Part shown: in pieces, positions 52,292 through 62,588 of the stretch
Numbering within the stretch: position 1 is the stretch's first letter
Layout of the letters: every line of letters begins with the position of its first letter
Assembly (NCBI GenBank): GCA_029259635.1
Contig: JAJDEU010000043.1
Span: 62,001 to 126,000 of the forward strand
Origin: Planctomycetota bacterium
GTDB taxonomy: Bacteria; Planctomycetota; UBA1135; GCA-002686595
Length of the DNA stretch: 64,000 bases
Direction: 5' to 3'
Program-made: the position numbers and the translations under genes
Notes under the pieces: model-generated
Database searches by the model: none
What the model was told of the DNA's origin: nothing
What the model saw: only the letters and a program-made list of their open reading frames with translations

Positions 52292-53416
52292 CTAGTGAGC
52301 TGTTCGCCTGGAGAGCTTGGAGAGCTCTTCCATGACCCCGATCGCAAAGAGCGCGAGCAGTCCAACGAGCGGACCGATCTCCCAGAACCCGATCACCGGA
52401 TCGCTCATGTGAAGCGAAGGCTCGACGATGATGTAGAGGTCGAGCGCGTGCCCGATGAGAATTACAATCGCGACTCGGAACAAGACGGACGAGCTTCGTC
52501 GAGCCGCCTTGGGCATCATCACGAGGAAGGGAATCGCCCAGTTGAGCAGTAGATTGACCGGCGTCAGGATCTCCCACGAGCCACGCATGCGCGCGACGAA
52601 CCAACCGGTCTCCTCGGGCATGTTGGTGTACCAAACCAGCATGTACTGGCAGTACCAGATGTAGGCCCAGAAGAGGCTGAGCGCGATCGTGATCTTGCCG
52701 AGGTCGTCGAGAATATCGGCGCTTGCCTTAGGGGCGATCACGCCAGCGCGAGCGAGGAAGACGACGATAATGATCGTTGCCGCCAAGCCCGAGAGCGCGA
52801 TTCCAGCGAGTGTATAGAGCGCGAAGATCGTGCTGAACCAGTGCGGGTCGAGGGACTCAAGCCAATCGACGCTGGCGAGCGAGAAGCCCACGGCGAAGAC
52901 CGCCATGAAGATCGAGGCGGAGCGGAGCAGCTGACCGCGCTTCGAGTCGGGATTGGCAAAACGCCGCGTAAGCGCGCGCGCTGCCCAGATCCAGAAGACG
53001 AAGTAGAGCACCATTCGAACGGTGAATCCGACCGCGTTGAGGTAGGGCGCTTTGTGTTCGAGGATGTGGTCGCCTTCGACCACGGCGGCGTGCGACCACT
53101 CGTAGAGCGAAGAGATTCCGAGGCAGAGCCCGAGCCCGAGCAAGGCCGCGATCGGCAAGCGCGAAGAGAGTACGCGCGGAATAAAGCTCGCCTCGTCGGC
53201 CCAACGCGCTCCGCACAAGATCAGAACCGCGAGGAACAGAGCGCCCGAGAGTGCCAGTCCTGTGAAGTAGTGAAAGCCGATCAGGTAGCCGCCCCATGCT
53301 CGCGTCGGCTCCAGAATCAAACCGATGACGAAGATAATCGCGCCGGTAATGGCTATACCGCGCAAGAGGCGCCGAGTTTTGTCGGCGGGCTTGATTGTGA
53401 CGCTCGGCAAATTCAT
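52292..53416 (-). CDS. actF: Alternative complex III subunit F (quinol:electron acceptor oxidoreductase)
   Basis: 374 residues from the ATG overlapping the actE stop (ATGA); about ten hydrophobic helices. Recognisable ActF pieces are 'TRAWGGYLIGFHYFTGLALSGALFL', 'VGFTVRMVLYFVFWIWAARALTR' and 'FWAYIWYCQYMLVWYTNMPEETG', the last being strongly conserved in this family. ActF is a smaller membrane relative of the NrfD/ActC quinol-binding subunit. It closes the act operon. Some ACIII operons continue into cytochrome oxidase genes; here the strand switches to the response regulator, so no oxidase follows. Confidence 0.92.
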   Translation of the reverse strand: MNLPSVTIKPADKTRRLLRGIAITGAIIFVIGLILEPTRAWGGYLIGFHYFTGLALSGALFLAVLILCGARWADEASFIPRVLSSRLPIAALLGLGLCLGISSLYEWSHAAVVEGDHILEHKAPYLNAVGFTVRMVLYFVFWIWAARALTRRFANPDSKRGQLLRSASIFMAVFAVGFSLASVDWLESLDPHWFSTIFALYTLAGIALSGLAATIIIVVFLARAGVIAPKASADILDDLGKITIALSLFWAYIWYCQYMLVWYTNMPEETGWFVARMRGSWEILTPVNLLLNWAIPFLVMMPKAARRSSSVLFRVAIVILIGHALDLYIIVEPSLHMSDPVIGFWEIGPLVGLLALFAIGVMEELSKLSRRTAH

Positions 53417-53988
53417 TGCGTGCCTTCCTGGAGAACGCGAACCCATCGAATGGCTTTCCATCGATCCTCTGCTGCAATCTGAGCAGCATGGGATTTCATA
53501 TTTCCCTGGCCGCGCGTGATGATGTGAAACAGCTCACCGTCGGCCATCGCCATCGCGCGCGCGGCGAGTAGAGAGGGCGGTGGCAACATGCCCCGCTCGA
53601 CGACACGACCGCGTCCTTCGCCGCGAGAGTCGTGACAGTTGGCGCAGAAGATCCCGTAAACCTGACGGCCACGCTTCAAAGTCTCCGGTGACGAGTTCGC
53701 GAACGGGTTCACCAGCTCGCGACCCGCGCGCTGAGCCTCCTCGGTTCCGTCGCCGTACGCGAAAGGCAGCTCCCCGCGCGGGACGACTCCCTCGACCAGC
53801 TCTTGCTGCGTCACGCCACCCGCCAAGACGCTGCTCTCCCCGAAGCTCTCCTGAGCTTTGGAGTACACCATCTCCGTGAAGATCTCGTAGTTGCGCACGT
53901 CATGCCGCGGTTCAACGGCCGCATCGAGTCCGACGAGTACCAGCAGCACGGCGACAGCGGTCATCACAAATTCACGTGCCAAACTCAT
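53413..53988 (-). CDS. actE: Alternative complex III monohaem cytochrome c subunit
   Basis: 191 residues: N-terminal membrane anchor (about 8-22) and one c-type haem site 'CANCH' (about residues 115-119). A methionine axial ligand candidate lies in 'GQGNMKSHAAQI'. The P-F-A-N pattern 'NPFANSSPETLKRGRQVYGIFC' is typical of ActE. It receives electrons from the ActA/ActB/ActC core and passes them to the periplasmic acceptor. Start and stop overlap both neighbours (ATGA). Confidence 0.93.
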   Translation of the reverse strand: MSLAREFVMTAVAVLLVLVGLDAAVEPRHDVRNYEIFTEMVYSKAQESFGESSVLAGGVTQQELVEGVVPRGELPFAYGDGTEEAQRAGRELVNPFANSSPETLKRGRQVYGIFCANCHDSRGEGRGRVVERGMLPPPSLLAARAMAMADGELFHIITRGQGNMKSHAAQIAAEDRWKAIRWVRVLQEGTQ

Positions 53989-54506
53989 TCGTAGACCTCC
54001 TCAGTCGTGGAGACAGCACCGCTCGCGCGCAGAATCTCCGCGTGTGTCCCGGCCTCGAACCGAGCGTCGTCCTCCGCCACAACCAGAGCCATCTCTGAGT
54101 CCGTCGTCGTCGCGAAAGCCCGGCTGACCTTCTTTCCAGGCCACAGTCCGCAGCGCATGCACAGCGCCGCCGCCGTCGCCAATCCGGCGAACAGAATGGT
54201 CATCTCAAAGGCGATCACGATGAAGGCGGGCAGCGAGTCGAACGGGCGCCCGCCGACGTCAATCGGCCAGTTCGTGTGCGAAGCCCAGTACTGGAAGTAC
54301 AGCCCGATCGCGAGCCCGGCGGTTCCCGCCGCCAGAGTCACCCAGGGTAGCCGCGAGGGCTTGATCCTGAGGACCTCATCGATCCCGTGGATCGGGTAGG
54401 GCGAGTAGGCTTCGACGATCGCGATGTCACGCGCTCGAAACTCCTTCGCCGCGGCCAAGAGATCTCGTTCGTCTTCAAAGAATCCGATGTGTACGCGACG
54501 ACTCAT
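53985..54506 (-). CDS. actD: Alternative complex III subunit D (DUF3341 family)
   Basis: 173 residues with two membrane helices (about 54-72 and 95-116) and a cytoplasmic N-terminal domain of the DUF3341 type: '[36 protein letters not shown]'. This is the standard ActD architecture. It has no cofactor and is believed to stabilise the complex. The C-terminal tail is acidic. Start and stop overlap the flanking act genes. Confidence 0.93.
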   Translation of the reverse strand: MSRRVHIGFFEDERDLLAAAKEFRARDIAIVEAYSPYPIHGIDEVLRIKPSRLPWVTLAAGTAGLAIGLYFQYWASHTNWPIDVGGRPFDSLPAFIVIAFEMTILFAGLATAAALCMRCGLWPGKKVSRAFATTTDSEMALVVAEDDARFEAGTHAEILRASGAVSTTEEVYE

Positions 54507-55975
54507 TGTCCAGCTCCCGCGATTGACATGTCCTGTTCGGCAGCCTCTCGCTCATCGGAACTCGCAGAAGGCTGAAGCGCCTTCGCGCCCGACGAGTCGG
54601 TGGCCTGCGCCCCCTCTTTCAAGTCGCGATCTCGCACGGGCCGAGTCAGAACGGACTTCACCTCGAACATCGCGATGGTCGGTCCAAAGCGACAGAACAA
54701 GAGGAAGCAAGTAAAGAACAGGCCGAAGCTCCCGACCATGGCCCCGATTTCGATCCATGTCGGAACGTAGCCGGACCAGCTCGAAGGCAAGAAGTCGCGA
54801 TGAATCGAGGTAACGATAATGACGAAGCGCTCGAACCACATGCCGATGTTGATGACGATCGACAAGATGAAGAGCAGAACCAAGTTCTCGCGCACTTTTC
54901 TAAACCAGAGCAGCTGAGGCGAGATGACGTTGCAGCTGAACATCGTCCAATAAGCCCAAGCGAATGGGCCGCCCATGCGGTTATTGAAGACGAACTGTTC
55001 GTAGTTGCTTGCCGAGTACCAAGCGATGAAGAGCTCGGTCATGTAGGCGAGACCGACGATCGTTCCGGTGAAGACCAAAATCTTGCACATCGCCGTCAAG
55101 TGAGCGCGAGTGATGTAGTCCTCGAAGTGCATCACCTTGCGGGCGATCAGCATCAGAGTCAGGACCATCGCGAACCCGCTGAACACCGCGCCGATCACGA
55201 AGTACGGCGGGAAGAGGTTTGCGTGCCAGCCCGGGATGACGGCAGTGGCGAAGTCAGAGCTCACGACACTGTGAACGGAGACCACCAGGGGAGTTGCGAG
55301 CGCGGCCAGCAACATGCAGGCGGTCTCATAGCGCGACCAGGTGCGAGCCGTGCCGCGCCAGCCGAAGCTCAGGTAGCCGAGGATTCGCTTGCGCAAGCCA
55401 TTCGCGCGATCGCGCATCGTCGCCAAGTCGGGGATCAGGCCCACGTACCAGAAGGTCAGCGAGATGATGAAGTAGGTGCTGATCGCAAAGACGTCCCACA
55501 GGAGCGCGGAACGGAAGTTGACCCATAGCGGTCCACGATAGTTGGGATACGGGAAGACCCAGTAGGCCAGCCACGGCCGGCCCATGTGAATCAGCGGAAA
55601 GATCGCCGCGCAGATCACGGCGAAGATCGTCATCGCTTCGGCCGACCGATTGATCGACGTGCGCCACTTCTGGCGGAACAACAGGAGCACAGCGGAGATC
55701 AGAGTGCCCGCGTGGCCGATGCCGACCCAGAACACAAAGTTGGTGATGTCGAAGCCCCAACCGACCGTGCGGTTGAGTCCCCACGTGCCGATACCAGTCT
55801 TGATCTGATAGCCGATGGAGAAGACGCCCAGTGCGAGCGCGCTGACGGCAAAAAACATCCCAAGACGCCACATCGACGTCGGACCGCGCTCGATCGGAGT
55901 ACACACATCGTGTGTGACGTCGGCAAGCGTCTTGCCCCCCGTGATCAGCGGGAGCGCCTGGTCACTAGCCCTCAT
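54503..55975 (-). CDS. actC: Alternative complex III quinol-binding membrane subunit (NrfD family)
   Basis: 490 residues from the ATG at 55975, which overlaps the actB end by 11 bases; an open frame starting at 55999 is less likely. About ten transmembrane helices of the NrfD/PsrC fold: '[20 protein letters not shown]', '[20 protein letters not shown]', '[19 protein letters not shown]' and '[22 protein letters not shown]'. These include the conserved H and D/E residues thought to bind quinol near the periplasmic face. The C-terminal 50 residues are polar. It oxidises quinol and hands electrons to the ActB iron-sulfur centres. Confidence 0.95.
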   Translation of the reverse strand: MRASDQALPLITGGKTLADVTHDVCTPIERGPTSMWRLGMFFAVSALALGVFSIGYQIKTGIGTWGLNRTVGWGFDITNFVFWVGIGHAGTLISAVLLLFRQKWRTSINRSAEAMTIFAVICAAIFPLIHMGRPWLAYWVFPYPNYRGPLWVNFRSALLWDVFAISTYFIISLTFWYVGLIPDLATMRDRANGLRKRILGYLSFGWRGTARTWSRYETACMLLAALATPLVVSVHSVVSSDFATAVIPGWHANLFPPYFVIGAVFSGFAMVLTLMLIARKVMHFEDYITRAHLTAMCKILVFTGTIVGLAYMTELFIAWYSASNYEQFVFNNRMGGPFAWAYWTMFSCNVISPQLLWFRKVRENLVLLFILSIVINIGMWFERFVIIVTSIHRDFLPSSWSGYVPTWIEIGAMVGSFGLFFTCFLLFCRFGPTIAMFEVKSVLTRPVRDRDLKEGAQATDSSGAKALQPSASSDEREAAEQDMSIAGAGQ

Positions 55976-58958
55976 GAGTGGCCTCCGTTTCTGCGACATT
56001 TCGAACCTCGGTCAGGTAGCCGACCGAGGGGCGAACATTCAGCTCCTCCAGAGCGCGATAGTGTCGCGGTCCCCCCATCGCAATCGAGACTTCGCTCTCG
56101 GGATCCGAGAGGTCGCCAAAGACAATCGCTTTCGTCGGGCAGGACTGCTGGCAAGCGGTCTGAATCTCGCCATCCGCGACCACGCGCCCCTCGCGATGCG
56201 CTGCGCTCTTTGCTTCTTGAATTCGCTGCGCGCACATCGAGCACTTCTCCATAACACCCCGCGACCGAACCGTGACGTCCGGATTGAGCGCATGGTTGGC
56301 GTGCTCGTCATCGCGCGGATAGTCGAACCAGTTGAATCGGCGGACCTTGTACGGACAGGTGTTCGCGCAGTAGCGCGTCCCGACGCAGCGGTTGTAGACC
56401 TGCTGGTTGAGCCCCTCACTCGAGTGCACCGTCGCCAGAACCGGACAGACCGACTCGCAGGGCGCATTGTCGCAGTGGTGACACATCATCGGCTGGTGCG
56501 AGACGCGCAGCGAGTCGTCATCCCCGCCGTAGTAGCGATCGATTCGCAGCCAGTGCATCTCGCGGTGCCGCTCGACTTCGTCACGCCCGACAACCGGCAC
56601 GTTGTTCTCCGCCTGACAGCTCACGACGCAACCGCTGCAACCCGTGCAGACCGAGAGATCGACCACCATCGCCCAGTTGTGCCCGGGACGTTTGTGATCA
56701 TCCGGCCACAGGTTGACCGCCGCTCGGTGTTCCGCGCTGCCGTGAGCCGAATGGGCAACGTGCCCACCGAGCACGGTGCGCTGCAGTACATCGCGAACCT
56801 CTCCGCCCTTCGGCGCCAGGTGCTCGGGCACCTCCAGCTTGTGATAGTCCTGCGTGCAGGCCAGCGCTCGGTGCCCATCGACCTTCGCAACCAAAACCTC
56901 GCGCACATCGGTCCGCATGCGCCCGCCGACGAAGGCGAGCCAGGGAGCCGCATTCACCCCGATCGTCTCGCCGGGATGAATCATCGCGTCGGCCTCGATC
57001 CAGTCCGGAGCGAGGTTCGCAAAGCGATCCGTTCCCAGCCGGCCGTAGCCTAGGGCCACACCGACGACTCGATCGTGCTGTCCCGCTTGAATGTGAACCG
57101 GCAGCTCCATCACGCCGTCGACATCGGCACAGCTCAGCCGAACCAGGTCGCCCTCTTCGACGCCGAGCTCTTCGGCATGAGCGCTCGAGAAGGTCGCGTA
57201 GTTATCCCACACGATGTGCGACACGGGATCGGGGAGCTCTTGCAGCCACGGATTGTGCGCGTGCGCGCCGCCCTGAAGACCGACCTTGGGGTACAGCACG
57301 AGCCTGACCGACTCGTCTTGCTTCAGCTCGCCCACCGAGCGAATCGCGCCCGCGTCAAACGCCGGTTGCGAACGCCTTGAAGTCGGGGCCTCGATCGTTC
57401 CGCGCTGTCGCGCCAGCGCGAGGAAGTCCTCGAACTTCGCTCCCCCGCCCGCCTGCGGGTAGACGACCTCTCTCAGGTAGTCATCGGAGAGCTCGCGGTC
57501 CTCGCGCGAATCTCCGTTCCAAGTCGCCAATGTCTGGCGCAGGCTGCGGCCGTTGAACAGCGGCGCCACGGTCGGTTGTGACAAGACCCACTCACCGTGC
57601 ACCGGCTCCGCTTCGCCCCAGCTCTCCAAGAAGTGCGGCTCCGGCAAGATCCAAGTCGCAAGCTCGCTCGTCTCATCGACCCGATCCGCGAAGGAGACGA
57701 TCGTTCCGGCGCCGGCCAGCGCAGCCGCGATGTCCGGTCGGTCATAGGCGGGATTGCAGCCGGCGATCAGGAGCAAGTCGACCCGCCCGGCCTCCAGCTC
57801 CTTCGCGAGCGCAGCCGCTGCGCGGTCATCTCCGCGCTTCTGCAGCGAGGGCTTCGCTAGATCCAGAACACCGCCGTAAGCACCGAGCAGCTCATTCGCC
57901 TGATTGGCGAGCAGCTGCACTTTGAATTGGTTGCCGCCACACAAGACAACACTCTTGCCTCGGTACGACCAGAGCTCCTGCGCCATGCGCTCGATCGCCG
58001 CTCCGTGATCGACAAACTCAAGAGCGGGCGCGTGGGCCTCGCTGCCCTTCGAGTAGCAGCTGAGCAGCTCCAGCAAGCCCGCGAGGGCCGGCAAAACTTC
58101 GGACGGCGCCATGCGGTGCCGCTCGTCCGCCATGCCGCCGGTCACCGTGAGGATCGACTCGAACTGCCAGTGACGCGACATGTGCCCGGAGTCGGGTTTG
58201 CGCTTGGCCGCCCAACCCGCCGAGTGTTCGACGGGCGAGTAGCCGGTGCCCAGGAAGTCGGCACCGAATGAGGCGATCACGTCCGCATGCTCGAGCTTAA
58301 TTCGCGGCAAGACGCGCGTCTTGTGCGTCGCTTCATTCGCGTCGAGCGACGCGGAGAAGGAGAGCGCGTCGTACTCGATGTGCTGTCCCCCGCACTGCGC
58401 AAGAAAGCTATCAATCTGAAGCTGCGTACTCGGCGAAGTCACCGTTCCGGTCAACAGCCGAACGCTTCCGCGCTTGCCCTGAATCGCTCCGAGGAGAGCG
58501 CGCATGGCCGAATCGGCCTGCTCCCAAGTCCGGCTCTCGCCTTGTTCCTGTGGACCGTTGATGCGCTGGGCGTCGTACAGCGAGAGCACCTGAGCTTGTC
58601 CGGTCGAGCACAGACCTCCGCCTGTGAAAAGCTGGTCGCGGTTGCCTTCCAGCTTGATCGGGCGACCATCCCGGCAGCGCGCCAAAATTCCGCAGGAGGA
58701 GGAGCAACCCGCGCAAGCCGAGGCGACCCAGTAGGGAACGCCGGGGGTCAGAGCCGTCGAAGCGCTTGGCGAGGCCATCGCGATGATCGAGGGCGCACGC
58801 GAACAACCGGCCAGCGTCGCCGAAGCGATGCCGAAGCCCGCCATCTGAAGGAAGGCGCGCCGTGACGGATCGGTGGCTTCGCCTGGCAATAGAACCGACT
58901 CCACCGGATTCAATTCCGCTGGTTTCAATTCCTCGGGGAGCTCTTGGGGTGTTTTCAC
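55965..58958 (-). CDS. actB: Alternative complex III Fe-S / molybdopterin-like subunit
   Basis: 997 residues from the GTG just after the actA stop (a TTG at 58973 is possible). It has a twin-arginine signal '[12 protein letters not shown]' (R33-R34) with a lipobox-like 'LAGC' at about residue 52. ActB1 (about 75-700) resembles molybdopterin oxidoreductases but serves as structure in known complexes; four cysteines, C82, C85, C89 and C117, are kept at the usual Fe-S position. ActB2 (about 750-960) carries ferredoxin-type cysteine sets '[11 protein letters not shown]', '[13 protein letters not shown]', '[11 protein letters not shown]' and 'CSMC...CQQSC'. It conducts electrons from ActC to the haems of ActA and ActE. 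Confidence 0.95.
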   Translation of the reverse strand: MKTPQELPEELKPAELNPVESVLLPGEATDPSRRAFLQMAGFGIASATLAGCSRAPSIIAMASPSASTALTPGVPYWVASACAGCSSSCGILARCRDGRPIKLEGNRDQLFTGGGLCSTGQAQVLSLYDAQRINGPQEQGESRTWEQADSAMRALLGAIQGKRGSVRLLTGTVTSPSTQLQIDSFLAQCGGQHIEYDALSFSASLDANEATHKTRVLPRIKLEHADVIASFGADFLGTGYSPVEHSAGWAAKRKPDSGHMSRHWQFESILTVTGGMADERHRMAPSEVLPALAGLLELLSCYSKGSEAHAPALEFVDHGAAIERMAQELWSYRGKSVVLCGGNQFKVQLLANQANELLGAYGGVLDLAKPSLQKRGDDRAAAALAKELEAGRVDLLLIAGCNPAYDRPDIAAALAGAGTIVSFADRVDETSELATWILPEPHFLESWGEAEPVHGEWVLSQPTVAPLFNGRSLRQTLATWNGDSREDRELSDDYLREVVYPQAGGGAKFEDFLALARQRGTIEAPTSRRSQPAFDAGAIRSVGELKQDESVRLVLYPKVGLQGGAHAHNPWLQELPDPVSHIVWDNYATFSSAHAEELGVEEGDLVRLSCADVDGVMELPVHIQAGQHDRVVGVALGYGRLGTDRFANLAPDWIEADAMIHPGETIGVNAAPWLAFVGGRMRTDVREVLVAKVDGHRALACTQDYHKLEVPEHLAPKGGEVRDVLQRTVLGGHVAHSAHGSAEHRAAVNLWPDDHKRPGHNWAMVVDLSVCTGCSGCVVSCQAENNVPVVGRDEVERHREMHWLRIDRYYGGDDDSLRVSHQPMMCHHCDNAPCESVCPVLATVHSSEGLNQQVYNRCVGTRYCANTCPYKVRRFNWFDYPRDDEHANHALNPDVTVRSRGVMEKCSMCAQRIQEAKSAAHREGRVVADGEIQTACQQSCPTKAIVFGDLSDPESEVSIAMGGPRHYRALEELNVRPSVGYLTEVRNVAETEATHEG

Positions 58959-58960
58959 GG

Positions 58961-59629
58961 TTAAAGGTGGCAAGTGACGCAGTCGGTAGAAACGTGTCGG
59001 TGAAGGTCGTTGTCGGGAGCCAGACTCGTCGGCGTCGCCTCATTCGCGCGGTGACAGTCGATGCACCAGCCCATCGAGAGGTCGGTCTCTTGACGCATGC
59101 GTTCCATGCTCTGAACCGGACCATGGCAGGTCTCGCAGGCCTGACCAGCCGCGACGTGAACGCTGTGATCGAAGTAGACGAAGTCCGGTACTTGATGGAT
59201 GCGCTGCCAAGGAATCGGCTGAGCTGCGGGCACAGCGGCACTCTCATCGGTTGGATCGGGATTCCAACCCGCGTAGTCGAAGAGTTTTGCGAGCTCGGTA
59301 GAGACGGTGAGCTTGGGCTCTTCGCCCGCTGTCTCGGCTCGCACCTTCTCCATCAAGATCGAGTCGAACCCGTCGGCCACTACCGAGTGACAGTTCATGC
59401 AAATCGAGCTCGAGGGAATCCCCGCATGTCGACCGCGTTCCGCTCCGTAGTGGCAGTAGAGGCAGTTAATCTCGAGCTCGCCCGCGTGCAGGCGGTGCGA
59501 GTAGGTGATCGGCTGCTCGGGGCTGTAGCCCTTGTTGTTCGCCATCAAGCGCGAATCCGAGTTTGCGATGATCGTGCTGCCCCCGAGGAGCAGAGCGCTG
59601 ATGGCAAATACCTTTGTACTGGTGTGCAT
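58961..59629 (-). CDS. actA: Alternative complex III pentahaem cytochrome c subunit
   Basis: 222 residues from the ATG at 59629, backed by GAGG 6 nt upstream. An N-terminal anchor or signal (about 5-22) precedes five CxxCH haem motifs: 'CLYCH', 'CMNCH', 'CETCH', 'CIDCH' and 'CVTCH', the number expected for ActA. 'PITYSHRLHAGELEINCLYCHYGAERGRHAGIP' (read in pieces) is the family's hallmark. It begins 13 bases after the narK stop, so the act genes appear to continue the nar transcript. It acts on the periplasmic side. Confidence 0.95.
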   Translation of the reverse strand: MHTSTKVFAISALLLGGSTIIANSDSRLMANNKGYSPEQPITYSHRLHAGELEINCLYCHYGAERGRHAGIPSSSICMNCHSVVADGFDSILMEKVRAETAGEEPKLTVSTELAKLFDYAGWNPDPTDESAAVPAAQPIPWQRIHQVPDFVYFDHSVHVAAGQACETCHGPVQSMERMRQETDLSMGWCIDCHRANEATPTSLAPDNDLHRHVSTDCVTCHL

Positions 59630-59642
59630 GACCGTCCTCACC

Positions 59643-61280
59643 TCAACAAGGCGTCTCCGCACCGCGGCGCGCGTAGAACCACCAGTTCACGACCAGGCAT
59701 GACAGGTAGTAGGCCGCGAAGCCGTAGAGCGCGTACTGAGGCGTTCCCGCCTTGATTTGGGTGGCGAAGATCTTGGGGATAAGAAACGCCCCGTAGGCGG
59801 CGATCGCCGAGGTCCATCCGAGAACCGGACCGGCTTGCTCCTTCTCGAAGATGATCGGAATCATGCGGAAGGTCGAGCCGTTCCCGATGCCGGTCGTCGC
59901 GAAGAGCAGAATGAACAGGAGCAGGAAGGGCATGAAGTACTGCTCGGGAGTCGGTGACTGCGCAGCTTGCGCCACGAACCAACCCGCGCCGATCGTCGCC
60001 CCGATCATGATCACCGTGTCCCACTGGGTGACGCGCGCTCCGCCGAGCTTGTCGGACAACCAACCGCCCAGCGGGCGAATCAGAGCGCCGACTCCAGCAC
60101 CGATCCAGATGAAGTTGGAGGAGACCGGCGCTGAGGGATTCACCAGCGCCTCCGCCAGCTGTCCCCCATCAGAGCCCACTCGAATGAAGCCGAACACGTC
60201 GTCGATCAGCTTCGGAAAGGCGTTGGCGTAACCGATGAACGAACCGAAGGTCATCGTGTAGAGCCAAGTCATCACCCAGGTGTGCTTGTGCTTGAAGATC
60301 GCGAATTGCTTAAGCAAGCCCTGCTTCGTCTCGTCGGGAGTGAAGAAGCGCATCGCGAACAAGGTCACGACCACGGCCACAACCAGCACGACGAAGATCT
60401 TCAGCAGCTCGGGAAAACCGCCCCACGGTGTCAAGAGCAGAACGATACCGACCGCGGCACCGATGTAGCCGAGTACGGTGAGCCACAGAAACTTGGCAAC
60501 CGCGACGGGCGTCGGTCCGCACTTGTGTTGCGGGAGGTTGTTCATCCCGAAGAAGGCCGCGATCAGGAAGACGCCGAGAATCGGAATCCAGACCAGTCCG
60601 GCGTTTTGAATCCAGAGCTGCTTCATTCCGTCATCCGCAGCAATCTCGTAGGGCTCTCCACCCATCGAGCCGAAGGCGCCGAAGGTGATGATCCAGGGCA
60701 AGAGAAACTGCATGACACTAACGCCAGCGTTTCCGAGTCCGGCGTTCAGGCCGAGCGAGAGGCCCTGCATGCGCTTCGGAAAGAAGAAGCTGATGTTGGA
60801 CATCGAGGAGGCGAAGGCACCACCGCCGACTCCGGAGAGCGCCGCCAGGAGAATGAAGGTCAGGAAGGGCGTCTCGGGATTCTGCAGTGCGATGCCCGCA
60901 CCGATCGCGGGCAGGAGCAGCAGCAGCGTCGTCATGAATTTGACGTTGCGCCCGCCACAGATCGCGATCATGAACGAGTTCGGAATCCGAAGGGTCGCTC
61001 CCGCAAGGCCGGCAACGGCGGGCAGAGTGAACAAGAGCGCGCGATAGCCATCGCCGTCGTAGAACTCGCCGTCGTTACGGAACGTGAAGTTGAAGAGATC
61101 CGTGTTCGCGAAGTGCAGCTTCTGAATGAACTTCGCGACCATCCCCCAGTACAGCCAGACCGAGAAGGCGCACAGCAGGTTGGGGATCGAAATCCACAGG
61201 TTGCGGTTAGCCGTGCCCTTACCGGTTGAATTCCACTCGGCTTCGTTCTCGGGATCCCACTTGTCTAGTGTGCGGCTCAT
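59643..61280 (-). CDS. narK: NarK-type nitrate/nitrite transporter (MFS)
   Basis: 545 residues, about twelve transmembrane helices. NarK/NNP features: 'LFTLPAVAGLAGATLRIPNSFMIAICGGRN' (the nitrate-contacting arginine region), the glycine-rich 'GVGGGAFASSMSNISFFFPKRMQGLSLGLNAGLGNAGVS', and the second signature 'GVGALIRPLGGWLSDKLGG' with 'TTGIGNGSTFRMIPIIF'. It imports nitrate and/or exchanges it for nitrite. Situated between narI (53-base gap) and actA (13-base gap), it supplies substrate for the adjacent NarGHI. Confidence 0.93.
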   Translation of the reverse strand: MSRTLDKWDPENEAEWNSTGKGTANRNLWISIPNLLCAFSVWLYWGMVAKFIQKLHFANTDLFNFTFRNDGEFYDGDGYRALLFTLPAVAGLAGATLRIPNSFMIAICGGRNVKFMTTLLLLLPAIGAGIALQNPETPFLTFILLAALSGVGGGAFASSMSNISFFFPKRMQGLSLGLNAGLGNAGVSVMQFLLPWIITFGAFGSMGGEPYEIAADDGMKQLWIQNAGLVWIPILGVFLIAAFFGMNNLPQHKCGPTPVAVAKFLWLTVLGYIGAAVGIVLLLTPWGGFPELLKIFVVLVVAVVVTLFAMRFFTPDETKQGLLKQFAIFKHKHTWVMTWLYTMTFGSFIGYANAFPKLIDDVFGFIRVGSDGGQLAEALVNPSAPVSSNFIWIGAGVGALIRPLGGWLSDKLGGARVTQWDTVIMIGATIGAGWFVAQAAQSPTPEQYFMPFLLLFILLFATTGIGNGSTFRMIPIIFEKEQAGPVLGWTSAIAAYGAFLIPKIFATQIKAGTPQYALYGFAAYYLSCLVVNWWFYARRGAETPC

Positions 61281-61333
61281 AAGGTCCAGCTTCGGTCAGG
61301 CGTAATGTCGGTTGATTGAGAAGTGCCGGGGTT

Positions 61334-62023
61334 TCAGTCGGGACTGCGAATGGTCTTGCGGTCCCAGTTCCAACGAACGAGCTGGGTCCGTCTCCACAGG
61401 TAGTGGTTCGGAACCACGAGCACGTGAACCAGCCGCGTGAAGGGGAAGAACCCGATCAGGAGGAAGGCGTTGACAATGTGCAGCTTCGCGAGGAAGGGCA
61501 GCGGAGCTACGAAGCTCACGTCGGGTGAGAAGAACAGCAGCGACCTGAGCCACGGAGTCATGTTGGTGGCGAACCACGAGCTACCCCAACCGTGGTAGAC
61601 GGCGACCATCAGTCCGGATGCCACCTGGACGAGGAGCAAGGCGTAGATGATCCAGTCGCTGATGGTGGTTACCACGCGCACTTTGTTGTTCGCAAAGCGG
61701 CGAATGATGATCATCACCAAGCCGACCAGCGTGATGACGGCGAAGCCCATGCCCGTTACTTCGAGTGCGACCAGGCGCACGGGAACGGAGTTCCACCACA
61801 GAAGGCTGCGGGGAATGAGAAAAGCTCCCAGGTGCCCACCGAGCACCACCAAGATGCCGTAATGAAACGGCACCGACCCCCAGAAGTGCTGGCGGTTCTC
61901 GAGGAACTGCGAGGACAGGCTGGAGTAGGAGAAGGCGGTCGAGATGTACCGCCTGATCGTGACGATGAAGAACAGCACCAGGCTGACATAGGGCAGAACA
62001 GCGAACAGAAAGAAGTCATTCAT
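61334..62023 (-). CDS. narI: Nitrate reductase gamma subunit (cytochrome b)
   Basis: 229 residues from the ATG at 62023, with GGAGG 8 nt upstream and overlapping the narJ stop by 8 bases. Five membrane helices. Haem-b ligand histidines are in place: 'HFWGSVPFHYGILVVLGGH' in helix 2 and 'LAKLHIVNAFLLIGFFPFTRLVH' in the last helix. It anchors NarGH to the cytoplasmic side and oxidises quinol at the periplasmic side. Length is typical. Confidence 0.95.
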   Translation of the reverse strand: MNDFFLFAVLPYVSLVLFFIVTIRRYISTAFSYSSLSSQFLENRQHFWGSVPFHYGILVVLGGHLGAFLIPRSLLWWNSVPVRLVALEVTGMGFAVITLVGLVMIIIRRFANNKVRVVTTISDWIIYALLLVQVASGLMVAVYHGWGSSWFATNMTPWLRSLLFFSPDVSFVAPLPFLAKLHIVNAFLLIGFFPFTRLVHVLVVPNHYLWRRTQLVRWNWDRKTIRSPD

Positions 62024-62585
62024 GGTGAGTGCCTCCGCTCGTCGAGAGCGTTTCGGCGCGCTCTTCATCGGCGCCGTGATAGTCCGTGAGGAAGCTCTGC
62101 ATTCCGGTGAGGACGCATCGATAGGGATTCTTCTCGTCCTCGAAGCCTTCGAGCAGCTTCGAGATCGCCGGCAAGATCACACCGCGCGCCAGAGCGTCGC
62201 CGCGGGTTTCGTCGAGCCGCCCCACCAAGCCCAGCACGACGCCGAGGTGATCGGGCAACTCGCTCGTCTCGAACAAGTCGAGCTCGCCGAGCAGCTTGCG
62301 AAGCCGAACCATCAGCGCACCGCGCGCATAGTTCTCCCCGTGCAAGTGCCAACCCACCTCGAGCGCGCGATCATCCGACCCGTCGAATGTCTGCGTAAAG
62401 AGCTCTTCGCGCTCGGTCACTCCATCCCGGGAAAAGAACTCCCGAAAGGTGCCGAGCTCATGGAAGCCCGCCGCGTCATCGGCCTCGAGCTCGGACAGAG
62501 CGCGCGCGGCGAATGCCGACCCGTTCTCGTCGGGATAGGCCAAGAGGCTGGCCCATGCATCGTGAAGTTTAGGTGCAGTTAGCAT
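62016..62585 (-). CDS. narJ: Nitrate reductase assembly chaperone
   Basis: 189 residues, all helical, TorD/NarJ family: 'WASLLAYPDENGSAFAARALSEL', 'REELFTQTFDGSDDRALEVGWHLHGENYARG', and 'PDHLGVVLGLVGRLDE', the D-H-L/hinge pattern of the family. It binds apo-NarG while the molybdenum cofactor is inserted and is not part of the final enzyme. It starts 3 bases after the narH stop, with GGAG 7 nt upstream. Confidence 0.94.
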   Translation of the reverse strand: MLTAPKLHDAWASLLAYPDENGSAFAARALSELEADDAAGFHELGTFREFFSRDGVTEREELFTQTFDGSDDRALEVGWHLHGENYARGALMVRLRKLLGELDLFETSELPDHLGVVLGLVGRLDETRGDALARGVILPAISKLLEGFEDEKNPYRCVLTGMQSFLTDYHGADEERAETLSTSGGTHHE

Positions 62586-62588
62586 CGC

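Noticed and set aside
60282-61229. 315-codon plus-strand frame
   Set aside because: Antisense to narK, hydrophilic and repetitive in charge, no motif.
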